This document shows positions 51,096-59,720 of a DNA stretch of 64,000 bases, in pieces. Position 1 is the first letter of the stretch. Each line of letters opens with the position of its first letter. This stretch comes from Bacilli bacterium (GTDB lineage Bacteria > Bacillota_I > Bacilli_A > RF39 > UBA660). Both the position numbers and the translations under genes were made by a program. Below the pieces are notes generated by a model that had not been told where the DNA came from, did no database searches, and saw nothing but the letters and a program-made list of their open reading frames with translations. Location: positions 1 to 64,000 of the forward strand of contig JAFUBW010000011.1 in assembly GCA_017459965.1 (NCBI GenBank), in the 5' to 3' direction.

Positions 51096-52073
51096 TTAAA
51101 TTGATTCAATATCAAAAGCATAATCATAACTTATTTTACTAAGAGGTTTTGTCTCTATAAATGCTCTTTCTTTATGCGAAAATTCAACAATATCTTTTGA
51201 GCCAAAAGACTTAAATTTTTTCTTGATTTTTTTTAAAATATCAAGTTCTTCATTAGTAAATAAAGAGGCATCAAATTCCTTTTTCGCATAGATATTATGA
51301 AATTCATAATCACTAATAAAATCTACAGTATAATCAATTATTTTTTCTTGAGAGCATTTATTTAATATATCTTCAAATTGATCAGGTACAGGACCATATG
51401 GTAATCTTGCATATTCCAACCCTGTCATAGATTTACAACTATTTTTGTAATATAGAAAATCAGAATAAAACATTTCCTTTAACAATTTGGTTTTAAGAAC
51501 TGCTTCTTTTGAAAAAAATAAAATTATATTGTATATTTTTTCTTTTGAAAATTTTGAATAACCATTATATTCATTTGGTTGATCATTATTATTAACAATT
51601 AATCTCTTCGTATTATTTGGCAATATATCAATAATTTTATTGCTTATTTTCTCATATTCTTTATCAGTAAACTGATTTATATTAGCATCAATTAATGTTT
51701 TTATGGTATCTGGCTTTGCTCTCATACTCTTTAATAAAATTAAATAACTATCATTTGGTATCGATTTCCCTTTTTCATAGCTTATCAATGTTTTTTTTGC
51801 ACAGCCTATTACTTTTGAAAAAAGTTCTTGAGATAAATTGTATTTTTTTCTTAACTCAATTATTTCTTCCTTTGTAATTCCATATTCTTCATTATATTTA
51901 GCTATTGCAATTTCTGAAGCTCTATTATCTAAATCTGGATCATATACTAAATTATTACAATTTTCACAAAATCTTCTTTTTGATATAAAAGTTATTTTTT
52001 TACCTTTAATATAAAATTCATGTTTATACTCTTTTACATAAGATTTTTCACTTTCACAAATATCACATTTCAT
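51096..52073 (-). CDS. Antitoxin with YgiT-type zinc finger, HTH and Panacea (DUF4065) domain
   Basis: The 325-residue protein has a zinc-binding N-terminus (CDIC near residue 3 and CENC near 36) and an XRE-type helix-turn-helix (IIELRKKYNLSQELFSKVIGCAKKTLISYEKG, residues 71-102). A C-terminal DUF4065/Panacea domain has FFSKEAVLKTKLLKEMFYSDFLYYK and SMTGLEYARLPYGPVPDQFEDIL. The first two domains equal MqsA; Panacea domains are established as antitoxin modules that neutralise varied toxins. It is 14 bases after the MqsR-like gene in the same operon. Confidence 0.85.
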   Translation of the reverse strand: MKCDICESEKSYVKEYKHEFYIKGKKITFISKRRFCENCNNLVYDPDLDNRASEIAIAKYNEEYGITKEEIIELRKKYNLSQELFSKVIGCAKKTLISYEKGKSIPNDSYLILLKSMRAKPDTIKTLIDANINQFTDKEYEKISNKIIDILPNNTKRLIVNNNDQPNEYNGYSKFSKEKIYNIILFFSKEAVLKTKLLKEMFYSDFLYYKNSCKSMTGLEYARLPYGPVPDQFEDILNKCSQEKIIDYTVDFISDYEFHNIYAKKEFDASLFTNEELDILKKIKKKFKSFGSKDIVEFSHKERAFIETKPLSKISYDYAFDIESI

Positions 52074-52087
52074 AAAAATTATCTCCT

Positions 52088-52417
52088 TTACTTATGATCT
52101 ATGTGGAAAGATAAGCAAACAGTAGCATCTTCTTTATTATATTCTTCTATCTTAATTTTAATATAAACTAAGTTATCATTTATTCTTTTTTTAAAGGTTA
52201 GGCCATCATTTCCATTTTTTGAGAAAAATGGTCTATAATCAGGTACATAATCATATGCAGATAATAGTAAGATTTCATTCCAAGCCAATTCCTCACTTAT
52301 TCCTATTTCTAATAAATCTTGAAGATAGTTTCTATCTCTTCTTATTATAAATTTTCTCTTACCTTCATGCACCAATTTTTTCATTCTTGCTAGTTCTCTT
52401 TTCTGTTTTTCATTCAT
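52088..52417 (-). CDS. MqsR-like toxin
   Basis: The 109-residue protein resembles MqsR ribonuclease toxins: RMKKLVHEGKRKFIIRRDRNYLQDLLEIGISEELAWNEILLLSAYDY, then LVYIKIKIEEYNKEDATVCLSFH. MqsR cleaves mRNA at GCU sites in Escherichia coli. It lies first in the operon and the antitoxin follows, the same unusual order as in mqsRA. The similarity is moderate, so a different toxic activity is possible. Confidence 0.7.
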   Translation of the reverse strand: MNEKQKRELARMKKLVHEGKRKFIIRRDRNYLQDLLEIGISEELAWNEILLLSAYDYVPDYRPFFSKNGNDGLTFKKRINDNLVYIKIKIEEYNKEDATVCLSFHIDHK

Positions 52418-52477
52418 ATGATGCCCCTTTCCCCCTTTTTTTCTATTAGTTTATGCTGCTATTTCTCCCTTTTCAAT

Positions 52478-52505
52478 AAAAATGGTAACATATGTTACCA
52501 TTTTT
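52478..52505. promoter_or_regulatory. 28-base perfect palindrome before the MqsR-like gene
   Basis: The half-site AAAAATGGTAACAT is repeated exactly in reverse complement. It lies about 60 bases upstream of the toxin start, in the place of an operator for the HTH antitoxin. The core GGTAAC-ATAT-GTTACC could be the autoregulation site. Confidence 0.65.
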
Positions 52506-52645
52506 GTCAATAGTTAATTATACCAATTCTTTTTCATTTAATAAATATTAAAAATTATTAATTAACTGAGTATTTAATTATCATCATTATATATTTACAT
52601 TTGTTAAAATAATATTCTTACTAATTACTACCAAATATAATAAAA

Positions 52646-52663
52646 GTGTTGCAATTGCAACAC
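52646..52663. promoter_or_regulatory. 18-base perfect palindrome before the small gene at 52853
   Basis: GTGTTGCAATTGCAACAC is self-complementary. A TATAAT (52698-52703) follows about 35 bases later on the plus strand, so the palindrome may be an operator for that promoter. Confidence 0.5.
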
Positions 52664-52697
52664 GACAAAACTCGCTTTATATGTTATTTTTAACTTG

Positions 52698-52850
52698 TAT
52701 AATTGAAATATCATTTATACATGGAAAAATCACCATTAAAGGTGATTAAGAAAATAGTAAGAAAGAAAATTCTATACTATGTTATATATTATACAGTGAT
52801 ATTTATATAATTTCAATAGTGTATTGCTTTCTTTCTAGAAAGGAGGAAAT
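52698..52850 (+). promoter_or_regulatory. Promoter and long structured leader of the 75-residue gene
   Basis: From TATAAT to the ATG there are about 150 bases without a gene. They hold a hairpin AATCACC, ATTAA, GGTGATT (52730-52750) and two stretches, AGAAAGAAA and TTTCTTTCT, that can pair so as to hide or expose the AAGGAGG ribosome binding site. A control role of this leader is suggested by the pairing, not proven. Confidence 0.45.
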
Positions 52851-52852
52851 AT

Positions 52853-53080
52853 ATGAATACTTATTATTTAAATATTAATCAACAAGACAATTCAGGATAT
52901 AATTATGAAGTTCATAAAGAATTATGTAGATATTGCTTCCCATATAGATCTAACTTTATAAAATTAGGATCGTTTGTATATGAATCAAATGCTATATTAA
53001 AAGCCAAAAATTCTTTCCCATATATGGCTAGCAAAATTGATGGATGTAAACATTGTTGTCATTCAATCAATAATGATTAA
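52853..53080 (+). CDS. Widespread small protein of unknown function
   Basis: The 75-residue protein resembles a common unnamed family: YYLNINQQDNSGYNYEVHKELC, FIKLGSFVYESNAILKAKNSFPYMASKIDGCKHCCHS. The conserved cysteines near its end (C-x-x-C-C) could bind metal. AAGGAGG precedes the ATG by seven bases. A leader with structure and a palindrome lie upstream. Function is unknown. Confidence 0.7.
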   Translation: MNTYYLNINQQDNSGYNYEVHKELCRYCFPYRSNFIKLGSFVYESNAILKAKNSFPYMASKIDGCKHCCHSINND

Positions 53081-53105
53081 AAAATTGTCAAATGACAATT
53101 TTTTA
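53081..53105. terminator. Bidirectional terminator between 52853 and the NERD gene
   Basis: AAAATTGTCA and TGACAATTTT form a stem with A and T runs on both sides between convergent genes. Confidence 0.75.
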
Positions 53106-53825
53106 ATTTTCAATATACTTGCATTTCGGATAATTACTACATCCAATAAACTTACCATATTTACCATTTCTTTCAACTAGTTTTCCACCACATTTTGGGC
53201 AAAAATTATTATTTTTAGCAGCATTATTCTTAATATTATTAATATGTTTTCTTTTAATATTTTTATCTGTAATATTGATTTTATATAAGATATCTACTAT
53301 TTCATCTACATTATCTATAACAATATCTTTATAAGATGATATTTTATCCACTATAGTATAATTTCTAACCAATTCATCATCATGTTGTATTTTTAATTTA
53401 GCATTACTAGGAATACATACTATATTATATATTTTAGATTCATCTATATTTAATAATTCAGATAATGATTTAACGTGTCCATAATTTTGTCTTATAGGGT
53501 TTTCACAAATATATTTATTTTTACCCATATACTTTATCCAATTTTTTGAATATTTATTACCAATTATTAATCCATTCCATTGCTTTGTTTCTATAGAAAA
53601 TATTCCATATGGTGAAACTATAACATGATCTATTTGATGAGTATTTCCATTTATAGAAATAAATACATTATTTATTACTTTATATTTGTCATTTGGTAAT
53701 TTTTTTAACTCATCTTTAGTCCAATGTTCACCGAGAAATCCAATTATATTTTTCTCATTTTTATATAACCATACAACTATGATAATACTTAATATTGCTA
53801 ATAACCACAAAATAATTGTAAACAT
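53103..53825 (-). CDS. NERD-domain protein with topoisomerase zinc ribbon (copy 1)
   Basis: The 240-residue protein has an N-terminal membrane segment, a NERD domain (GFLGEHWTKDELKKLPNDKYKVINNVFI, HQIDHVIVSPYGIFSIETKQWNGLIIG) and a C-terminal topoisomerase-type zinc ribbon (CPKCGGKLVERNGKYGKFIGCSNYPKC). NERD domains are PD-(D/E)XK nuclease-like, with the D-HVIVS and E-x-K of IETKQW. A close paralogue at 58901 has the same layout. Confidence 0.85.
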   Translation of the reverse strand: MFTIILWLLAILSIIIVVWLYKNEKNIIGFLGEHWTKDELKKLPNDKYKVINNVFISINGNTHQIDHVIVSPYGIFSIETKQWNGLIIGNKYSKNWIKYMGKNKYICENPIRQNYGHVKSLSELLNIDESKIYNIVCIPSNAKLKIQHDDELVRNYTIVDKISSYKDIVIDNVDEIVDILYKINITDKNIKRKHINNIKNNAAKNNNFCPKCGGKLVERNGKYGKFIGCSNYPKCKYIEN

Positions 53826-53845
53826 TATTTCACCTACTTATATTA

Positions 53846-54085
53846 TTAATCATCTTCATTATAAAAATCATCATCTTCTAAATCCTCTTCTTCAAAACTC
53901 CATGGATCAGCATTACCTTTTTTTACTTCTTCTTTTTGCCATTCTTCTAATCCATAGCTATCAAGTTCTTCTTCTGTATAATCAGATTCATTTTCTTCTT
54001 TTTGATCTTCTAAAAAAGAAAATAATCCAAAAGCTTGTTGACTTTTTTTCTTATCATTACCAAACAAATCATTAAATAAACCCAT
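53846..54085 (-). CDS. Small acidic protein
   Basis: The 79-residue protein begins MGLFNDLFGNDKKKSQQAFG after GGAGATGAC and is extremely acidic at its C-terminus (FEEEDLEDDDFYNEDD). A longer frame upstream lacks a ribosome binding site. The MGLF-x-x-LFG start is common in small unknown bacterial proteins. No family is assigned. It lies between the NERD and the DUF2075 genes. Confidence 0.5.
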   Translation of the reverse strand: MGLFNDLFGNDKKKSQQAFGLFSFLEDQKEENESDYTEEELDSYGLEEWQKEEVKKGNADPWSFEEEDLEDDDFYNEDD

Positions 54086-54176
54086 ATTGTCATCTCCTAT
54101 ATTAATTATAGCATAGTTAAAGAATTTATTAATAATATTGTTTATGATAACGATTGTTTTAAAACTGATATGCATT

Positions 54177-55934
54177 TTAATTTATACAATTTTTCAAATG
54201 CTTTCTTAATTCTTCATCACATGCATAGATATATAATCCATTTATTCCTCTTGTCATTAAAATTCTTAATTCATTTTTTATTAATATTTCACCAAATTCT
54301 CTTTTAGTTCCATCTTTCATAGTTCTTCGTCTAGTAGCCTTATTATTACAACTACATTTTGGATCAAAAATTATTCTATTGTTCCTAAATTTTACTGATG
54401 GACCAATTATAACTCCAACATAATTCAAATCAAAACCATGAATTGTGAATGTTGATCCTACCTCGTTAATAGTATGAGGTTGTTCAGTCCATGACATCTC
54501 TTTTATTTTTTTCTTATCTAATTTATCTAATGTTCGTCCTATTTCATAATTCCAAGGTTTATGCCAATTATCTATTTTTACTTCCCAATATTTACTATTT
54601 TCATTTTTATGTAAATCACTATATTCCCAATCATAAGTAGCAACTAATCTAGATAATTTTGAATTATCTTGTTTTTCTTTTGAAATTATAGCCTTATCCA
54701 ATAAATTTGGTGTATCAAATATTTTTATTTCATAATTACCAGTATCTTTTGGAATCTTATTTACTATACCATTTTTAGTAAAATCATCTATCCATTTAAG
54801 CACTTTTTTATTGGCTTTAATTCTTAATTGATCTTTAAGAATTATATAATTATCATTTTCCTTTGCCATTTGTTTATAATGTTGTAAAATATCATATTCC
54901 CAATATTGTTCGGTAGTTAAAATTTGATTTGCATCAAACATTATAACAGTTACTTTTGATCTTTCTAAAATATCTTGTAATTGATTTTCACCTCTATATG
55001 ATTGTTTTCCTTGTGTTAATAATAAGTGTGCTTCATCAACAAAAACTACATCAAATAATTTATCGTCGTTAAATTTATTAATAAAACTTGTTGGAGAATA
55101 AACTAAATCACCCTCAACGCATAATTTTTTAAATATTTGTTTATATACCGTTCTTTGTTCTCTTTGATTTACAAGTAAACAACATTTTAATTTCTTTTGT
55201 TTATGTGTAGAATCACTTCCCATAATAATTTGATCTTGTGTACACAATTCATAAAATGTACTGCTACCTAAGACTGTTTTTCCTGTGCCTGCTTCTCCTT
55301 CTACAAATATTAATTGTCCTTTTTTATCATTTAATAAAGCATCGAACACTTTTGAAACAATTAAATCTTTTGCGTGATTTTGTTCATTTGTTAATTTATG
55401 CAAAGGTGAAGACTTAAATATTGCTGAATCTATTATCTTTGATTCAATTGGAAATAAATTTTCATCATATTTTCTTAATTTTTTCCATATTTTTGAAAAA
55501 ATCTCATTAAATTCATCAGATGTATAATATTCGTTTTGTGGATTTTCTCTAAAATTATGGACTTTTCTTATATTCTCTGCACCAGATAAATAATGCATTA
55601 ATCTATTTTCTATATCCAATGTCAAAGATTTATTAAAATGTTTATGACCTATTATATATAACTCAGCATCATTATTATTCAAATTTTTTTGCCATTTATT
55701 TCCCTTTTTACTATCTCTAAAATGTTCTTTAGTTCTTTGAAATATATTGTTTGATTCGCCAACATATACTTCGAATTTATCGTTTTTATTCCATGTATGA
55801 ATATATACTGTCGGATAATTATTAATTATCTTTTTTTCTAATTTATTTTTATTAACATTCATCTTTAATTCAAAATCATTTAAACTTTTTTCATTATCCT
55901 TTATTTTTTTTATTATTGGACTGGCTAATTGCAT
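54177..55934 (-). CDS. GIY-YIG nuclease fused to DUF2075 helicase-like ATPase
   Basis: The 585-residue protein has a GIY-YIG-type domain (VYIHTWNKNDKFEVYVGESNNIFQRTKEHFRD, residues 43-75). A DUF2075 superfamily 1-type ATPase follows, with Walker A EGEAGTGKTVLGS near residue 213, Walker B FDVVFVDEAHLL near 296 and GSTFTIHGFDLNYVGVIIG near 497. The catalytic arginine region QRTKEH is present in the nuclease part. This is the architecture of a DNA-acting ATPase with its own nuclease, possibly in phage defence. The MazG-like gene is 20 bases upstream. Confidence 0.8.
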   Translation of the reverse strand: MQLASPIIKKIKDNEKSLNDFELKMNVNKNKLEKKIINNYPTVYIHTWNKNDKFEVYVGESNNIFQRTKEHFRDSKKGNKWQKNLNNNDAELYIIGHKHFNKSLTLDIENRLMHYLSGAENIRKVHNFRENPQNEYYTSDEFNEIFSKIWKKLRKYDENLFPIESKIIDSAIFKSSPLHKLTNEQNHAKDLIVSKVFDALLNDKKGQLIFVEGEAGTGKTVLGSSTFYELCTQDQIIMGSDSTHKQKKLKCCLLVNQREQRTVYKQIFKKLCVEGDLVYSPTSFINKFNDDKLFDVVFVDEAHLLLTQGKQSYRGENQLQDILERSKVTVIMFDANQILTTEQYWEYDILQHYKQMAKENDNYIILKDQLRIKANKKVLKWIDDFTKNGIVNKIPKDTGNYEIKIFDTPNLLDKAIISKEKQDNSKLSRLVATYDWEYSDLHKNENSKYWEVKIDNWHKPWNYEIGRTLDKLDKKKIKEMSWTEQPHTINEVGSTFTIHGFDLNYVGVIIGPSVKFRNNRIIFDPKCSCNNKATRRRTMKDGTKREFGEILIKNELRILMTRGINGLYIYACDEELRKHLKNCIN

Positions 55935-55953
55935 TTAAAACACTCCTTTAAAA

Positions 55954-56268
55954 CTATAATTTATTATATTTAGTGCTAACTCCTTTAGCTTTTTCAACAG
56001 GATATTTTTTAGCAGTTTTTTCCATTTTATCTAAAACTATTTGTTTTGGATCAACACCCAATTTTTCAGCCATTTGAATACAATAATTTAATACATCAGC
56101 TAGTTCCTCTTTTACATCATCTAAATTATATTCATTATTCCATTGAAAACACTCTAATAGTTCACCTGCTTCAATGGAAATACTTTTTGCTAAATTTTCT
56201 GGGGAATGAAATTGATCCCAATCTCTTTCTTCATTAAAACATTTTATTTTTTTAATTAATTCTTCCAT
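55954..56268 (-). CDS. MazG-like nucleotide pyrophosphohydrolase
   Basis: The 104-residue protein has the all-alpha NTP-PPase motifs: SIEAGELLECFQW (EXXE) near residue 31 and EELADVLNYCIQMAEKLGV (EXXD) near residue 55. These enzymes hydrolyse (d)NTPs to monophosphates with magnesium. It is placed just before a GIY-YIG/DUF2075 gene, which suggests a joint role, perhaps in nucleotide depletion during phage attack. The function is inferred from context. Confidence 0.85.
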   Translation of the reverse strand: MEELIKKIKCFNEERDWDQFHSPENLAKSISIEAGELLECFQWNNEYNLDDVKEELADVLNYCIQMAEKLGVDPKQIVLDKMEKTAKKYPVEKAKGVSTKYNKL

Positions 56269-56324
56269 AAAATACCTCTTTTAATAAATTATATCATGAA
56301 ACTATATTAAATGTCATTTTTTAT

Positions 56325-56355
56325 ATTTTAAAAAAAGAAAGATTTTTATTCTTTC
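56325..56355 (-). terminator. Terminator after the methyltransferase gene
   Basis: GAGAAAGAAT and ATTCTTTC form a hairpin with a run of T on the minus strand, overlapping the end of the gene. Confidence 0.6.
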
Positions 56356-57455
56356 TCTTTATCTAACATTTCTTTAATAGCTTTGGCTATTTTTTCACCT
56401 AATAAAGGCGGAACTGAATTTCCTATTTGGATATGAATATCCGTTTTTGAACCTTTAAATATATAATTATCTGGATAACTTTGGATCCTAGCAGCTTCCC
56501 TGGCTGTTAATCCCCTATTTAGATATGGATGTATGCATCTTGATGATGATATACATGAAAAATTTCTTGTTATTGTCATTCCTGGTTGATTTGCATCTAA
56601 TCTTGCATATGTATTACCATATCCAGATTTAGGTTTATATTCATTTGGTATATCGACTTCCCATACACTTTTACCCATAGGAATAAATGTCATCATTTTT
56701 TTAGCTTTCTCATTATGAATTGATGGTTTATGATGAGTTAATGTCTTACTATTTTTTCTCATTCTTTTTTGATATTCGTTTTGATATTCTTTATCATAAT
56801 TATTGTATTCAACATCATCGCTTTGTGGTAGGTCTCCAATTGCATCCCATAATGTTAATACATTTTTGTATCCTTTTTCTTTTTTTAAAGAATGGGTTCT
56901 ATTAGGAAATTTAATATCAATGTCTAACCTTGTACCAATAAATATAACTCTTTCTCTTAATTGTGGAACACCATATTCAGCTGCATTTAATAATTTATAT
57001 TCTATTTTATATCCAATTGATTTAAATGATTTTATTATATTTTCTAAAACTCTACCTTTTTCCATCGACAATATTCCCGATACATTTTCCATAACAAAGA
57101 TCTTTGGTTTAATTTCTCTTACGATTCTAACATATTCTTTAAATAATTTATTTCTAGGATCATCAATAAATCTTTTTCCTAAAGTTGAAAATCCTTGGCA
57201 AGGCGGTCCTCCAATTATGACATCAATATCATTTTTTTTATATCCTGTATTAACTAAAAGTATATCTCCATTTATTTTTGATATATCTTCAACTATATAT
57301 TTTACTTTTTTGTGATTTGCTACATATGTATCAGCTGCGGGTTGCCAAATATCATTCGCACTAACTATATTAAACCCAGCAATTTCAAATCCAGTTCCTA
57401 ATCCACCAGATCCTGCAAATAATTCAACACAATTATACTTTTTAGACTTATTCAT
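56346..57455 (-). CDS. DNA (cytosine-5) methyltransferase
   Basis: The roughly 369-residue protein has the ten-motif C5 order: motif I ELFAGSGGLGTGFEIAGF, motif IV GGPPCQGFS with the catalytic cysteine, motif VI FVMENVSGIL, motif VIII QLRERVIFIG and motif X HIQIGNSVPPLLGEKIAKAI. The target sequence cannot be told. A divergently transcribed HNH protein at 57554 is probably the restriction partner. The start is the ATG after AGGTGGTTAAT. Confidence 0.95.
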   Translation of the reverse strand: MNKSKKYNCVELFAGSGGLGTGFEIAGFNIVSANDIWQPAADTYVANHKKVKYIVEDISKINGDILLVNTGYKKNDIDVIIGGPPCQGFSTLGKRFIDDPRNKLFKEYVRIVREIKPKIFVMENVSGILSMEKGRVLENIIKSFKSIGYKIEYKLLNAAEYGVPQLRERVIFIGTRLDIDIKFPNRTHSLKKEKGYKNVLTLWDAIGDLPQSDDVEYNNYDKEYQNEYQKRMRKNSKTLTHHKPSIHNEKAKKMMTFIPMGKSVWEVDIPNEYKPKSGYGNTYARLDANQPGMTITRNFSCISSSRCIHPYLNRGLTAREAARIQSYPDNYIFKGSKTDIHIQIGNSVPPLLGEKIAKAIKEMLDKEKE

Positions 57456-57553
57456 ATTAACCACCTATGTTAATTATAACATAAAATAATTATGTGCATT
57501 AAAAATATGTTCAAAAATAATAATATATGTTAGAATAAAAATAGGTGATATAA

Positions 57554-58306
57554 ATGTTTACTGAAAAATTTATTTTAGAAAAATATAATGAAATAAAAGA
57601 ATCATGGGAAAAATATTTAAAAAATAAAGGGGTTAAATTATCTTCATTAAAAAAGAAAAATGGTTCTTATACATTAAATGCGTTGGTTCTCATATATTTA
57701 TATGCTAATATTAAAAAAAATATATCTAAAGAAGAAATAACAGTTTTTTTACAAAATTTAGGATATCAAATTAATGATATGCAACAAGCAAGACATCTAT
57801 CACAACAGTATGGTTGGTATATAATATCTGGTCAACGAGGAGATTCTGAATGTGAAAAATATAATGTTGAATCAGGTGAATATATGTTAATTACTATTAA
57901 AGAGCCATATCCAAAATTTAATGATAAAAGAAGAGCTGAAAAATTATCAACTAATTCATGGAATGATTTAAAAAAACATTATGGTAATAGGTGTGTATCT
58001 TGTGGATCAGAAGATAAAAAAAATAACCTGTTATATCCAAATTCAATCACTAGATTACAACAAGGCCATAAAGACCCTAGAAAACCATTAACACTAGATA
58101 ATATTATTCCACAATGTCAATTTTGTAATGGCGCTAGTAAGAATTCATTTGTCTTTGATAACAAAGGTAAAATAGTAAAAATATCTGATCCAAAATTCAT
58201 TTTAAAATCGGATGAAAATATTAAAATAGACATGTTAAAATTATTAATGAAGGAAAATATAGAAAAAGCTGAAAAAATACTAGAAGATTTAAAAAAACAA
58301 CCATAA
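57554..58306 (+). CDS. HNH-type restriction endonuclease candidate
   Basis: The 250-residue protein has an HNH-like metal site in its C-terminal half: RCVSCGSEDKK near residue 152, QQGHKDPRKPLTLDNIIPQCQFCN near residue 176. The H of QQGHKD, the N of LDN and the two C-x-x-C pairs fit. Its N-terminal part is helical (residues 1-110). It sits next to the C5 methyltransferase and is divergently transcribed from it, the typical layout of a type II system. No family name is assigned. Confidence 0.7.
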   Translation: MFTEKFILEKYNEIKESWEKYLKNKGVKLSSLKKKNGSYTLNALVLIYLYANIKKNISKEEITVFLQNLGYQINDMQQARHLSQQYGWYIISGQRGDSECEKYNVESGEYMLITIKEPYPKFNDKRRAEKLSTNSWNDLKKHYGNRCVSCGSEDKKNNLLYPNSITRLQQGHKDPRKPLTLDNIIPQCQFCNGASKNSFVFDNKGKIVKISDPKFILKSDENIKIDMLKLLMKENIEKAEKILEDLKKQP

Positions 58307-58365
58307 TTATTGCTTATTTTAAGATGAATATTATATTAAAACAATAAATATATTTAAAAAAATTG

Positions 58366-58384
58366 CTAAATAGCAATTTTTTAT
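58366..58384 (+). terminator. Terminator after the HNH gene
   Basis: AAATTGCTA, AA and TAGCAATTT form a hairpin with T run on the plus strand. Confidence 0.75.
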
Positions 58385-58431
58385 TGATATTTATTTAACA
58401 GCTTCCATAAAACTCATTATAATTATACCAC

Positions 58432-58463
58432 AATAAAAAAACATATACAAAGTATATGTTTAT
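58432..58463 (-). terminator. Terminator after the Mrr-like gene
   Basis: AACATATAC, AAA and GTATATGTT form a hairpin followed on the minus strand by a T run. Confidence 0.7.
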
Positions 58464-58834
58464 TCATAAATGCCATTTTCAAATTCTGCTCTATCTAAAA
58501 TAATGATACCTTCTTTTGATGCCTTTTCTTTTATTTCTTTATCTGCATAATAGTTAGTTATTATTAAACCACCTACTACTTTTTCTCTTTCAATATCTTT
58601 TCTTGTTTCTTCAATTTGTTCATCGCCAATTTTTGTATTTAAATAAGTTTGAACTGTATATTTTACATCATCTTTTCTTACTAGCATATCATTATCATTA
58701 GTTGGATTATTGTCTTTTAATCTGGCATCATCCATTTCTATTGGATAATATCCATGTTTATAAAACATAGTACCAACATAATTTCTAAATTCTCTTTCAT
58801 CCATATAATTATCTACAATTTTAATTTCTTCCAT
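58460..58834 (-). CDS. Mrr-like restriction endonuclease-fold protein
   Basis: The 124-residue protein has a PD-(D/E)XK-like layout: YVGTMFYKHGYYPIEM, NDNDMLVRKDDVKYTVQTYLNTKIGDEQIEETRKDIE, GGLIITNYYADKEIKEKASKEGIIILD. The position of the catalytic lysine (VQxK in Mrr) is a tyrosine here (VQTYL), so activity is doubtful. The start MEEIKIV follows AAAGGAG; a longer frame adds seven codons. Confidence 0.65.
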   Translation of the reverse strand: MEEIKIVDNYMDEREFRNYVGTMFYKHGYYPIEMDDARLKDNNPTNDNDMLVRKDDVKYTVQTYLNTKIGDEQIEETRKDIEREKVVGGLIITNYYADKEIKEKASKEGIIILDRAEFENGIYE

Positions 58835-58900
58835 AACTAGTATCTCCTTTATCATCTATAATTATATCATAACAAAAGAAAGTATTTAATATATAATTAA

Positions 58901-59653
58901 CTATTTTACACTTCGTGTATAATTACATTCTGGATAATTTGAGCATCCTATAAAATATCCATATTTACCTTTTTTATTAACTAATTTACCACCACATTTA
59001 GGACATTTATTATAATTATTATTAGCATTGTTTCTAATATTATTTATATGTTCTTTTTTAATATTTTTGTCTTTAATATTACTTTTAATTATTATATCAA
59101 TTATTTCATCTACATTATTAATTATAGGCTCTTTATAAGATAATATTTTATCATTTATCGTATCATATCTTACTAATTCTCCATCATGTTGTATCCTTAA
59201 TTTTGCTCTACTTGGTATGCATACAATATTAAATATTTTAGATTCATCTATATTTAATAATTGTGATAATGCTTTTACATGTCCATAATTTTGTTTTATT
59301 GGATTGGGATAATTATATTTTCTTTCACCATAATATCTTGTCCAATTCTTACTATGTTTTGAACCTGTTATAAATCCATTAAATTGTTTTGTTTCAATAC
59401 AAAATATACCATATATTGATACAACTATATGATCTATTTGATGAGTACTATTTCCTGTTGAAATAAGAATATCATTTAATATTCTATATCTATTTGTAGG
59501 TAATTTATTTACTGATTGTTTTGTCCAATGTTCACCTAACCAACCAATAATTTCTTTTTCATATAAAATACATATTATTGATGAAATAAATATAAAAATA
59601 ACTAATGGATTAGTTAAAAAATATTTTAAGAATTCATTCACAAATACACTCAT
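58901..59653 (-). CDS. NERD-domain protein with zinc ribbon (copy 2)
   Basis: The 250-residue protein has the same layout as the NERD protein at 53103: a membrane segment, NERD (GWLGEHWTKQSVNKLPTNRYRILNDILI; HQIDHIVVSIYGIFCIETKQFNGFI) and the zinc ribbon CPKCGGKLVNKKGKYGYFIGCSNYPEC. The two share most residues of the NERD core. They flank the helicase and restriction-modification genes. Confidence 0.85.
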   Translation of the reverse strand: MSVFVNEFLKYFLTNPLVIFIFISSIICILYEKEIIGWLGEHWTKQSVNKLPTNRYRILNDILISTGNSTHQIDHIVVSIYGIFCIETKQFNGFITGSKHSKNWTRYYGERKYNYPNPIKQNYGHVKALSQLLNIDESKIFNIVCIPSRAKLRIQHDGELVRYDTINDKILSYKEPIINNVDEIIDIIIKSNIKDKNIKKEHINNIRNNANNNYNKCPKCGGKLVNKKGKYGYFIGCSNYPECNYTRSVK

Positions 59654-59682
59654 TTATACACCTCTATTAAAATTATACCATA

Positions 59683-59720
59683 ATAAAAACTAACTTATAT
59701 ATTTTTATAAGTTAGTTTTT
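59683..59720 (-). terminator. Terminator after the dual-HEPN gene
   Basis: AAAACTAACTTAT and ATAAGTTAGTTTT form a stem followed by T on the minus strand, reaching into the last codons. Confidence 0.7.

Noticed and set aside
51052-51099. A 15-codon plus-strand frame MMEEEEKIDFLKSIF.
   Set aside because: Most of it is the terminator hairpin of the antitoxin gene on the other strand, and there is no good ribosome binding site.
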